From Geosiphon pyriformis (lineage: Eukaryota; Glomeromycota; Glomeromycetes; Archaeosporales; Geosiphonaceae): a DNA stretch of 64,000 nucleotides. This document shows, one piece after another, positions 47,754 through 59,300 of this stretch. The DNA is taken from NCBI GenBank assembly GCA_016748015.1, contig JAAOMT010000088.1, positions 290,286 to 354,285 of the forward strand, written 5' to 3'. The notes under the pieces were generated by a model. That model worked only from the letters and a program-made list of their open reading frames with translations. It searched no databases and was not told where the DNA came from. How positions within the stretch are numbered: the stretch's first letter is position 1; the number at the start of each line of letters is the position of its first letter. Both the position numbers and the translations under genes were made by a program.

Positions 47754-49650
47754 TAAAAAAAAAGTTGAGAGTGCACACCACCAGCCAGAACCAGACTATT
47801 AAATTGAGCAGACAAGCTCAAAATGAAAGCAGAAAGACTTTCCAATATATTTTCCAATTTAACTACATAAAAGAACAAAGAAGAGTTTGAAACAGCAGCA
47901 GTCTTACCACTAGTGGTCTCATCTAAACTCACTCTTATCACTATATCACTCTCCAGATTCTGTGATAAAGAGATCACCAGCAGCTAACATCCAAGGCTAG
48001 GCTGGAAAACTGTTGGCACAAGTGAATCTAATCTCTTAGTCAACTCACTAATTTGTTTCATAAGGCTAGTGAGACTGCTTTTAATGTTGACCAATCATAA
48101 TTCCAATTCATTTACAATGAGAGGGAAGAATTTACTATCATTGATGAAACCAGAAAGAGGTTTACCACCATAAAATGCATTAGTTGAAAAGATTTCCACA
48201 ACCAAAGTCCAAGTTTTGCCACTAAAAGACAGGAGATGAAAGATAAGTACAGATTTTTTTTCATAAATCTTAGCCAGCCTAAACTGATCATGAACCAAAA
48301 AAAGAGTCTTTCTGCTTTTGGGAGCCAACAAACTACCTGAAATTTTACAAAAGAAAGATGTATGGCTCAAAGCCTTACAAACTGAACACAGAGTGAGTGA
48401 CAAGTAAGACCAATAGAGACCAACTCCTTTTATAATTGGGGTTATGTCCAAAGTTTTATCCAGATCCAACTTAAAACCAAAATATACAGTAGTGCAATGG
48501 GTGTGAGCATAGGTAAAAAGATTATGATTAATGATACAAGTTTTTTCACCAATTAAACCAATAAACTTTCAGATATCATGAGCAGTTGTACTCATAAAAA
48601 GAGTGTACAACAAAGCTCTAAACTCATTTTTAAAGTCCCATGTTTGTTTATCAATGTCAGTCCTGGCCATCCGCACTGTATCTTTCCCAATGAGAATAGA
48701 CTACTTAGCAGCCAAAAAATCAGCTTGATCTTAATTATCCAACTTAATGATTACTTTCTGCTACAGACCAATTAGCTGTATTTTGATTGACTTGATGGTT
48801 TTAAATTCAGCTACAGTGGTATGCACAGCTTTAACAGATGTTTCCACTGGAATTTTCTTCAGCACAATTGCCCAATTTGTATGATTGTTGATAGGGTGCT
48901 TGAGATTGGTGTTTACTACAATACCATGATTATTTGCCAATTTTGCTGTAGTCATCATTGCCTTTTCAGAAGTGAAAAAAGCCTAGATGATCTTACCAAA
49001 CTTTGAAAGAATAAAGGCTCTTTCAAAACCATTTACACCAGAGAAAATTTTTCTGACATAAGCTAATTTTTTTTAAGAGAAATTGCCAGCCACCACCACA
49101 AGATCAATATTCAAAGCAAAAAATTTCCTAACCAATATCTGCACCATATGTTTGAGAGAAAGAGAGGGAGAAAGAAAAAATGATCTATTCAAAATATTAT
49201 CATCATCATTATTTTCTATGCTGAAGTCAATAGTACTAAAAAACTTTCCAAGAGTGTGCTTAGTAACAACTTTTTTGGAACTTTTGGGTGTTATTTTAGT
49301 ATTATTACCACCAGACTTTTCTCCACTTTTTTGCTAAAAGCTGGTTTCTTCTACCAAGTACTCTTCTTCTATATCAATACTCTCTGACTCAGTAATATCT
49401 CTACTTATACCTTTAACTAAACTACTAAAGGCATCACTAGCAGAAATACCAACCACCTTAATAGGTTCTTTCAATAAACCATCCTTGTGCTTTTTTCTAG
49501 AAGAAAAATCAACCATAGTAGAATCAGACAATAACTTCTTCTTGACTTTCTTTATAACAGAAATACCACTGCCAATAGTAGTCTTGTATTCGAACAGAAA
49601 AGGTTATAAAGTGTCTAACTGAATAGCAATAAAAAATAAAGGCAGTAAAA
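47753..49650 (-). pseudogene. LINE-3 ORF1: RRM-like and CCHC protein, several in-frame stops
   Basis: Minus-strand ORF1 of a diverged subfamily. An N-terminal charged segment (MSDSTMVDFSSRKKHKDG) is followed by GKFFSTIDFSIENNDDDN, the RRM-like region (WAIVLKKIPVETSVKAVHTT, FKTIKSIKIQLIGL), an intact CCHC knuckle CSVCKALSHTSFFC (about 48350-48395) and a C-terminal helical part ending FNSLVLAGGVHSQLFF before TAA (47755-47753). Recovered segments starting at 47753, 48095, 48761 and 49334 share one frame, so breaks are nonsense changes. The exact start codon is uncertain. Confidence 0.75.
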
Positions 49651-49708
49651 AACTTCTTTTAACAAAAGCACTTTTTCAGGAATTTGGGACATAAGAAAGA
49701 AAGAAGTT

Positions 49709-50041
49709 TTTTCCTAATTTTATTTAACATTATTAGCTAATTGTAATTAACCAATAATAATATTTAAAAATAATTAAATAAATAATAAATAAATAAATTG
49801 AATAATAAATTTTAAAAATTTAGAATATTTTTGAAATCTAATATGGAATTGGTAAAATGATCAAAAAATTAATTTCAAACAATATAATTTTGCCTTAATT
49901 ACAACTTGTTGAAAATTTAAATGAAATCTTTAATTTAGAATAACTTATAGTTTTCAACAGATAGATATATGCTTTTATTTTCTGATCAAAATGTTAATTT
50001 GCATGTCCGCTTTGAGTTTTACGATCAATGAGAAGAATCTA
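49709..50041. other. AT-rich spacer between LINE-3 and ARPC1
   Basis: Contains the junction of LINE-3 with unique DNA and the 3' flank of ARPC1. No further feature seen. Confidence 0.5.
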
Positions 50042-51811
50042 TCATTCAATTCTCATTGAACGTAATTGACTTTCAAGTCCTCCAAGATCCCAAATTACCA
50101 ATTTACCATCAACGCTGCTGGTAGAGAAGTGTGTGACTTCTTGAGATCCACGATAAGAGCGAATCAATCTAACGGTGAGTGTCAAAAAATATTTTAGGCG
50201 AGAAAAAAAACAGCAAATAATCATTATCTTCTAAATAAATATCATACGTGATAGTGTTCTGATGAATAGTATTTAGATGGGTATCATGCAAACCACTGAT
50301 TTCGGTGTTGATTCCAAGTACATCCATTTGACGGAATCTACTGAAGGCGGTAGCTTCCCCAACTACTTTCTTCTTACCAGAATCAAGGACTTTAGACAGT
50401 TGCCTGTATTAAATTATGTTCGAGGTAAAGCCATTTAATCACTTATCTACATGATAATTATAAAAAACTAATGAAATACCATGTTTCTCCATCTTTGGTC
50501 TCATAAAGTACCGGTACACAGTCATATCCGGTGGCAATAATTTTATGTTCAGTCACCCATAGCAAACTCAAGTATGGTAAGGTTGCAACCCTGATATCTT
50601 TTTGGGTATTGTTAGCTGGGTAAACAATGCTCATTTGGGAATCATGGCCTTAAATATAAAGATTAGAATCATGTTTAATCGCTCAAGTTGTATAAATAAG
50701 CTATCTATAAAAGATATAAGGCGAGTGATTAGAGCTTAAAACTAACCAGTAAAAGCCAATGCATCGCCGCTAGGAGAGAACGCGACACTATGAATCCAGC
50801 CACCATTGCCATTGGTAAACTCCCCACAAACAGTATTGAATGGTAATTTATCGCCCCATACTGAAGAAGGGGGTCTAAAAATTAGAATATGGGGGGAGAG
50901 TAAGCGAGTTAGTAATATCCCAAATTAAGGAGTAAGAGGGAAGATTTTCTGCTTTAAAGCCTACTTTTGATCAACTCCCTTAATGTAGGCAGAAAAAACA
51001 CGTGCCTAAAGAAATAAAATTGGTGAAAACAGTCTATTAGCTTAATACCTCGAGAAAAGAGGACTCACCTTAAAATCAGCACTTCCAGCCGCTAAAAGTA
51101 CATTATTCGGGTGCCAATCAATACTCAAAACAGTACTCCGAATTGGCTTCTTCAGGAGCTTACTAACCCACCAATCATGACCCTCTTCAAAATAGCAAAT
51201 AGCAATACATCTAGCACCAGAGGCTACTGCAAATTTATTCTCTTTTGGTGACCAACGAACAAAGGTAGCAGCACGATCGATTCTAAGCAATACAAGCGTT
51301 GGTTTCCAGTTTCCGCTTGTAGGATCGAAGTTCCATACATAAGCATTACGATCTTGGGAGCACGAAACTAGAAATCAAGGAGATTGGACCATGTGATGAA
51401 TGGAGAGAAAAATATGTCAAAATGTCAACAGCTAAAAACCTATGCGGTTGGATTCTGGAGCCCAATCAATGCTGGTAACAAGTTTGTCATGCTATATAAA
51501 AATCACCAAATAAATAGTTATTCAGTTTGTTTAAAGTTTCCAATTTTTCTTTTTGAATCAAGAAACTAAGTTTAGTACTTCAAGAAGCGTGTGCGATAAA
51601 ATCCAATTATTCCCAGTTTTCCCGAATATTTGTACTTCGTTATTATTGGGGCAAATCGCGACCTCTAAACCGAAATGACGAAAGGCTGAATAAACCTCTT
51701 GAAGATAGAGCAATAGTAAACCTCTATAAAAGTCTTACGGGTCCTATCCTTGTTGAAAGAATGAGTTGTTATCGGACCAAGGTTGAGTTGATGAATTTCC
51801 GTGTGAGACAT
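50042..51811 (-). CDS. ARPC1: ARPC1/Arc40, WD40 subunit of the Arp2/3 actin-nucleating complex, multi-exon
   Basis: ARPC1 is the p40/p41 beta-propeller of Arp2/3, which nucleates branched actin at patches and endocytic sites. The start at 51811 gives [20 protein letters not shown] and KDRTR, in line with family N-termini. Later exons give [46 protein letters not shown], then the diagnostic block [40 protein letters not shown] and [20 protein letters not shown] (51042-51290). After it come [32 protein letters not shown] and a final [20 protein letters not shown]. Seven blades are accounted for. The stop is TGA, showing that TGA is read as stop in this nucleus. Introns are 50-90 nt; some limits are inferred. 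Confidence 0.93.
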
Positions 51812-52317
51812 TCCAGTGTTTTTGGTTAAATTAAAAATAAAAGAAACAAAAAGCTTAGTATTTTGTTTCGGAATCTGCATCCAAATCAGTAACTATTAAT
51901 TTGTGACATGTCAAAAATTTTCTATTTATCTTACATAACAATTAGCTCTTTGGACGTAAAAAAAAACAATTATCTTTCTAGGCATGTATCATACAACCAA
52001 ACAATTTCTGAACACGCACCGTACCAAATCAGATCCCAAAACTAATACTGAGTTTCATAATAGGGAATCTTTCTTTTTCGTTTTCTATAATTTGCTTACC
52101 GCTGATTATGAATACAAATAGGTTTTCAGTTGCCGAAATGGTTGTGATCATTGTGGCAGTTTAAAGCCACTTTCTCTGCTAACACAAACACCTTTTCACG
52201 CTCACGCATTTACTGCAAACACCCACACTCGAGCTAATAAACGTAAGGACTGAAATTATATGTTTGATTTTTGTAATTTCTGCTCATTTTCATTCAATTT
52301 AGGTTACTCCTTGCTTG
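51812..52317. other. Upstream region of ARPC1
   Basis: About 500 bp of mixed composition between ARPC1 and the Crinkler-like fragment, presumably containing the ARPC1 promoter. No specific motif was recognised. Confidence 0.4.
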
Positions 52318-52552
52318 TTACACCCATAGTGGGAGTAACTTTGTGAAGTTATCTTCACATAAGAGCACTCTGTATATGCTGTTGTCGAGAAAAAGTTGGT
52401 CGGCAAAGATATGGTCAAAACATAGGCCGCTTCTTTTCTTTGACCACATTGAGAATAGCGGCAGATTTGGATTTTGTGACCTCCGCTGTGAACACATGGT
52501 TGGCAGGAGGTTTGCCATGAACTAAAAAGTTTAGTAATATACCGTCGGCCAT
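52318..52552 (-). pseudogene. Crinkler (CRN)-like N-terminal domain, frameshifted fragment
   Basis: An ATG at 52552 opens MADGILLNFLVHGKPPANHV and continues into a VVKEKKRP segment. After one extra T in a TTTT run (about 52417) the other frame continues with DHIFADQLFL to a stop at 52318. The layout (leucine-rich first strand, K-rich helix, then FDHIxADxLxL) matches the ubiquitin-like N-terminal domain of Crinkler proteins, known from oomycetes and expanded in mycorrhizal fungi. The two halves lie in different frames with no intron, so this is a frameshift, either real or a sequencing error in the homopolymer. No C-terminal effector domain follows. The family assignment rests on memory of the motif pattern. 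Confidence 0.55.
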
Positions 52553-54329
52553 TTTGAGCTTTCGCGTAAAGGAGAACGAGCTCTTTCTGTTACGACCGGA
52601 CGTTTTGAAATCAATTAAGGAGATTGCTTATGTGGATTCAAGTTCGGGCAAGTTTCTAAAGAAGAGCCCGAGCAGAATAAATGGAAAAAATCGCACGAAT
52701 TAATTATATCTAAATAATATGGGACTCACAATTGAGCTTGATTGGGCGCAGCGGATGTGTTGAGCGTTAGAACTCATCGGTGCTTTTGTCACGGTTTGGT
52801 GCACTAAACAGAAAAAACTCACAGATTGAGCAGATTATTTAACACGAATATAAAATCGTTGACGGTACCCACAAATTCTGTGTTTTCTTAGTGAAATGAA
52901 TAAAGACCATTTCTCTGATCCACCTGCTGATGAACTACTACTCTAGCCCATGGCGATAACTGCAGATTGTAGTATGTGATTTACAAAATATTCGTTAGAT
53001 GTTGTTCCCTGAAATATAAGTTACCTTTAATTGTTATTTAAATTAGCATTATATTATCTTACAATTTTGTCATTCAATATTCCATTATTAAATTAATTAT
53101 TATATTAATTATTATTCTGATTTGTAATAATTTAAAAAATTTTGAAGTTTATATAAAATAATAACAAATATATTAGTTAATAAAATCAGTTGGGTATATA
53201 AATATTAATTACTTGAAATCATAATTTTAAAACAAAATAAGATCATTTACAAGTTATTAATTTCTTTTATTTCTTTTTAGTTTTCTTTTTTCTTTGATTT
53301 TTTTTGTTTTTTAGAGATTTACTGCTTATATTACAAACAATCAATATTCAACCATTTGAGAATTTAGTACAATATTATGAAAATATCTGCAGAAGCCACA
53401 AAGAAAAACACAATTAGAAATGTAAAAATACTTTAAGAAATTTTTTTGTTAAACAAAAATAGCAAAAAGCTATTACCAATAATTTTAACATAAATAACAC
53501 ATATAACAGATTAATGCCACTTATAAAAAAATTATCTAATTTTTGCTAAAAGTTAATAAAATTCATAAACTAATTTTTAAAATTTTAGATTAATAAGATT
53601 ATTAGTATTAATATTATAAATTGAGATTTATTAATAAAAAATCTTAGATACAAAACAAATTATATTTGTAATTACAAGAATAATTCTTTGTAACAGTAAC
53701 CAAAAACTTTTTAATTTTAATATAAAAAATTATTTATATAATAAATTTATTAATAATTTATTTAATATATATTATTAATTATATAATTTATATATATTTT
53801 TTTTAACAAAATATAAAATAAAAATTGTATTATTTTTAATATAATAATTTTTATTTTATTTAAAAATTTAAGATATTATTTTTTAATTAATTTATTTTTA
53901 TTGTTTAATATGTTTAAATATTTTAAATTTATAATTTTTAAGTTGTTTTTTAATAATATTTACTACATATTTATTTTATTTTTTATTTTTTTATATATTA
54001 TTATTATTATTATTATTATTATTTTTAAGTTTAAGTTTAATATGTAGTTCAATTACAATTTAATACTATAAATTAGACTAAGTAACAAAAATTAGATATA
54101 ATTTACATACTTTTTATATATAATTAAATATAAGTTTTAATTTAAACTAAATTAACTTTAATCAAAAAAAATTGAAAATAAATTTAGTCTATTAATTTTT
54201 TTAATAATATTATTTAAATTTTAATTATTAAAAATAAATTTACTAAAAAACAATTTAGTTTTTTTAATATTATTTTTAGTATTAACATATATTATAAAAT
54301 AAAATAATATTTAATAAGCTTAAATAAAA
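52553..54329. other. Mixed-composition flank passing into AT desert
   Basis: 52553-53000 has genic composition but no gene I can support; a short minus-strand ATG frame near 52780 (MSSNAQHIRCAQSSSI, followed by GTGAGT) could be a first exon, but no continuing exon keeps a frame. 53000-54329 is AT-only, with a (TTA)n microsatellite at 53999-54023. Confidence 0.4.
53999..54023. repeat. (TTA)n microsatellite
   Basis: Eight or more consecutive TTA units in the desert upstream of LINE-2. Confidence 0.8.
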
Positions 54330-54443
54330 AATCTTTCTCTCTTACTCCCAAAAACCCCAATGAGTTTTTTTCTGAAGAAGAAGTTTTTGTTTTTCTTTTA
54401 TTAGTATTATATCAATATTTCTTTAACTAATAACCCTTTTGTC

Positions 54444-56336
54444 ATGGATTCAAAGACTGTTTCTAGTAGCAGCATGTCTAATAAGAAGGCTTCTAAGGGT
54501 GTGTTTCATGGTCCTGCTGGTGGTTCTTTTTCACAAAAAAAGAAGACTTCTCTTGGTAATATTAAACACTCTGGTGATGAAAAGGATATTTCTTTGAAGT
54601 CTGGTTCTAGTGTTAGTATATATTCCGATGTAGAAAGCTTTTTTGGTAATAATGAGGATGTCAGTATGTCTGGTGGTTTTGATGGTTCTCTCTTGGACTC
54701 GGCTGTTAACACTCCCAAGGCTAAACGTGTGAATACTAGTGTAAATTTTGGTTCTCCTAACTTTGAGATGGATGAAGAGGTAAAGCCCCTTCTGCCCCTT
54801 CTTATGAAAAAGATTCCTTTGGATAAGATCTGAATCGATTCTAAAATTATCAAAACTCCTGTGAAGGTGGCAGTTAAGAAATCTTTTGCCTTGGATATCA
54901 ATCTTTCAGCTGTTGAAGACAATTCGGCAACAGCGAAAACTCGATTAATCAGGAAAATTTTTTCAAAGATCAATGGTTTTGGGAGGGCCACTACCCTCTC
55001 AAAATTTGAAGGGATCATCGGATCAACATTTACATCTGAGGAGAGCATGGAAAAGGCCGCGTCATTGGCCAGGAAAAATAACATTATTGTAAACAGCGAT
55101 CTTAAGAAACAAAGAATATGTTCAGATCGGGCCATAGTAATCAAGGAAATTCCCATGGACATGCCAAAGGAAATGATCATTACCGCAGTATCCAAGTTTG
55201 GAAAAATTAAGTCGATCAAAATCCAGTTGATTGGTTTATGGCAAAAAGCTGTGGTAGAATTTGCCGAATTGGAACAGGCTGTGTCTTTGGCTGCTAAGTG
55301 GTCCTTCCTGATTGATAAAGACTTGGTTTGTGTGGCTATGGCAGTGGGCAATTGTGAAACTTGGGCATCTAAGGACCAGTTCAGAGCACTTTTGTTTACT
55401 TTACCAGTGGGGACTATTGCTCATGATCTTAGGGATCTTCTTGAAGGGACTGGTGGAAAAACTTGTATCATAAATTGGTCATTGGAGACTGGTAATAGGG
55501 TCCACTGTGCTGTTGTGTGTTTTAATTCTAATAAGGTTTTGGAGTCAGCTTTTCACACGGAACCGATCCTTGGTAGTGTGAAACTCTCATGGGCTAGGCT
55601 GGATTTGGTTCGCTGTGAACGGTATGGGAAGTTTGGTCATTCTGTCTTGGAATGTGATGCTAAGGTTGTGTCAGCTTTCAAATCTTCAAAGTCTTTTATA
55701 AGGCCTACCAACTCTGATACTCGTCTCCAGCTGGCCAAATTGTATGCGAAGAAAAATGTGCCAATCTCTCATCCTGTTGCCTTTAGTGGCAAATCTTGGG
55801 CTCAAGTGGTCTCAGTTGCTTCAGTCTCTCATGGTTTTTGTGCTGGTTTTGGTTCTGGTTCCCCGCCTTCCAGTGATGTGAGTTCGGATGAAGTGCTCTC
55901 CCCTCTATCTGTGGTCAATTCTCTTTTGAGTGCTCCCTTAGCACTTTTGGAATGCTTTGTGGAGCTTCTGTCTGAACAAATTTCGAACATTCTTTCTCGT
56001 CTTGACAATATTGGTTCGGCACCCTTGGCGCCTTCCTCTCAATTGGCTCCTTCTGTGGTAGTTCCTTAGTCCCCAACCCCTGTTCTTCTTGTGGTTGCAA
56101 ACCCTGACTTAGATTTTGACATGGCGGTTGATGATTCTTTTGTCCAGCCTACTTTTTTCTCTCCAGGTATTACCAGTTTGCTATTGGGTCCGAGCAGTTC
56201 CAAAGTCCTGACTTCCAAGGTTGGTGGTCTGGAATCAAAGCTGGTTGTTTTCGACATCTCCATTGGTTTGATTTTGGCTAAGTTGGATCAGTTATGTGCT
56301 GGCTCGGGTTCTTTGATTATTTTTTTATCACAATGA
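54444..56336 (+). pseudogene. LINE-2 ORF1: RRM-like and CCHC protein, two in-frame stops
   Basis: About 630 codons in one frame. The N-terminus (MDSKTVSSSSMSNKKASK) is Ser/Lys-rich. VKVAVKKSFALDINLSAVED introduces the conserved part, then the RRM-like domain (AIVIKEIPMDMPKEMIITAV, KFGKIKSIKIQLIGL) and a zinc knuckle whose second Cys is Tyr (CERYGKFGHSVLEC, from 55614). The C-terminal helical segment runs SKLVVFDISIGLILAKLDQL to TGA 56334-56336. Stops are TGA at 54831 (TGG in LINE-1) and TAG at 56067. The frame is the same through both. The ORF2 start overlaps the stop (ATGA). Confidence 0.87.
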
Positions 56337-59300
56337 CCAGTTTTATTTGGAAAATTGCCATGTGTAATGTTAGGGGAATGAACAATCCTGCAAAGCAGGA
56401 GAACATTTTTCACTGGCATAAGGAATCTGGTAGCTTGATCTTGATTGTTACAGAAACCAAGTTGTGTTCTGGTTCACAATCATGGATCATGAAAAGGTTT
56501 GAGGGTGTTTGGGTTTTCACGTCTGGTTTGGATGTTGGGTTTCATGGGGCTGGTGTGGCTATTTTTGTGAATGATTCTCTGGGTCGTCATGTTTCTAAAG
56601 TCGAGGAGGTGAAGGGCAGAGTTTTTTCAATTCGCCTTTTGTTCAAGAACAAACTTTTTGTGTCTGTCATTGGGCTTTATGCCTGTGCATCTGGTGGTGA
56701 CCATTTTGCTTAGGCTTCTGTTATTAATTCATTCATTGCTGATACTGTCAACAAAAGTTCTTTTGTTGTTTTGGGTGGGGACTTCAATGAAGACAATTTA
56801 GTCAAGGGGGCAAGTCTTAGGAAATGTTTAGGTTTGGGTTTAGTTAATATTTTTGGTGGTTACTCTCTAGCTAGAATTCCAACTTAGAACAATTCAAGAG
56901 GTGTTAGCAAGGTTTTGGATTATATTCTAGTTAGTGACTCTTTGATCTCAGTGGTTGTGGATCATGATGTTAATTCTGTCTCAGAATTTTTCAACATGGA
57001 TCACTTGGCTGTGTCAATGTTTATTGGATTGGGTGGTCTTCTGGATGCTTGTTTGAACAGCATCCACAAGTACACTAATAAGGATCACTGGAAGTTTAAG
57101 ATTAAGGATGCTGATGAGAAAAAATGGGTGCATTTTAAGGACCTTTTTAAGTGTGTGCTTTTGGGTTCTCTGGATAAGTTCAAAATGGCTGAGGATAGTG
57201 GTAACTTGGATGGAATGTGGGAGATGCTAGCTAATGTCATGACTGCTTCTGCTGATAAAATTTTTTCAAGACATTGGTATAGTGAATTTGATTGTGCTAA
57301 AAATAGACTCTCTTCTAAATTTTCCAGGTTGGAGCTTTTGGTTGCCAAGTTATTAAAAGTGCTGAGACAGGATGATACTTTGGGCTTTGATCATCTGGCT
57401 GACTCTTGGTTCAAAGTTGACCCTTCTGAAGCTTTCAAAGTTTTTGGTATGGTCACGGATGGTGTGGGTTCTGCTGGCTTGATAAGTCATCTTTCAAAGA
57501 TTAGAAAACAATATAGAAAGTTCAAATATTGTGAATCTGAGGTGGCCAAAAGATTTGCTATCAGAGATGCAATTGTTAAGCATATGGAAAAGTTCAAGAC
57601 GGACAAAGGTGGGATGATTCGGAGCATCTTGGAGCAGTCCTTTCACAAAGTTGTTCTGGACCATTTGGTTGTTGGTGATTCTCTTATTTTAGAACCTGAA
57701 AAAGTGAAGCTCAAAGTTGATGACATCATGGTAAATTGGACCAAGAAGCAGAATGTTCTTCCTGTCTTATCTGGTCCCTGGGCACAACAATATGCCCCTT
57801 TGGCTTATGTTAATAATAGCCCCTTCAGTCTGGTTATGTGTGATATTACCATGTGTGAGATGTCTTCAGTTATAAGCAATCTTCCTGATGGCAAAGCTGT
57901 TGGTTTGTCTGGTATCACCAATGAACTTTGGAAACACACTGGCTGCTTGGTTTTGGAGTGTTTGTTGTCTTTGCTGAACTTTTGTTTGCATTTTGGTAAT
58001 GTTCCGGTCCATTGAAAAGAGGCCTGGGTGTCCATGATTCCTAAGCCTTATGATTGGGATGGCATCTTGTCGAATACACATCCTATTGTATTAATTGAAA
58101 CGACAAGAAAGATTCTGTTAAAAGTTCTCTCAGACAGGATTTCTCTTGCTTGTAGTAGGTTTGATGTCCTCTGTGGTAACAACTTTTCTGTCTTCAAAGG
58201 CACTTCCACTCAGTCACCAATTTCAGCTGTGGGTTCAATTGTGGAGGATGTTTTGGAAAAAGGCTGCAAACTTTGGCTAGTTCTTCAAGACATGTGCAAA
58301 GTGTATGACTCTGTCAGTTGGCCTCATTTAGAAGCTAGTTTACGCTGAATCAAAATATGCAGCAAATTTATCAAGTTTTTTGGCAACATTCACAACAGTC
58401 ACTTCAACAGAGTCATGACGGATTTTGGCTTTTCTGATGAATACAAAGTTCTTGATGGTTTGGATCAGGGTGAAGTTTTCTCACCTCTTTTATGGAGAAT
58501 TTTTTATGACCCTTTGTTATGTGAAGTTGTGAGACAAGATCATTTGTGTGGTTATCAGATCAATTTGAATTTTGTGTTAAAGACTGGAAGGATTGAGACT
58601 AGTGGGGGTATGACCTCTTTTTTTGCGACTGGTGCCTTTGTCAATGACACTATTTGGGTAAGTAATAGGCAAGCCTTTACACAGCACATTCTTAATGTGG
58701 CCAGCGAGTTTTTTCTCATCAATAACATTAACATAAACAACAAAAAGACAGTTGCCATTCCTATTAACAAAAAAGTGGGGGTTTCTGTTTTATCCATCAA
58801 TGGCCAGGCTATTGCTGTTGCCAATCCTAGTGTAAGTTATCAATATTTGGGTATTTTCTTGTCCATTGATGGTTTGTCTAAGCCGAGTCTTACCAAAGCC
58901 AATTCAGATATTAGGTTCTTCTCAAATATGGTTATCCAGAAGGCTGTCTCTGATAAACAATTTTCTTATCTGGTTTTAGCTGTTTTGCAGTCCATAGTCA
59001 GTTATCGAATGCAGTTTAGTTTTGTTTTCAAAGCTGTTTGTCTAAAATGAGACGTTCTGATTAGAAGAGGTCTTAGGTCAAAAGCCAATTTGCCGAGAGA
59101 CTTTCCCAATGAGGCATTGCACCATCCCTTTCTTTATGGGCTGAAATCTTTTGAACAGTTGCAAGCTGAATGCAAGACAGCTTCTATTGTGCAGTTTGCA
59201 AATTCTTCTAGAATTCTTGGCTGACTGTTTGAACATCAAATTTTGGATTTGCAGGTTTTGTGTTGGGCTCCATTGAATCCTCTGCAATATCCTGTTAAGC

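Larger units (their letters stand above)
42145..49708 (-). mobile_element. LINE-3: near full-length diverged LINE, split by a solo LTR
   Basis: Minus-strand copy of a diverged subfamily. The 5' end (about 49708) reads AAAACTTCTTTCTTTCTTAT; the 3' UTR ends with a CTCATTAAATATTAATAAAA tail. ORF1 and ORF2 are identifiable throughout. After removing the solo LTR (44410-45198) and its 4-bp duplication, ORF2 segments on both sides fall in one frame. Many Trp codons are now TGA or TAG. Confidence 0.88.

Noticed and set aside
52343-52525. Plus-strand open frame over the Crinkler-like region
   Set aside because: It is antisense to the minus-strand domain, which has the recognisable pattern.
52700-52790. 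Minus-strand first exon MSSNAQHIRCAQSSSI with a GTGAGT donor
   Set aside because: No downstream acceptor gave a continuing frame; left undetermined.
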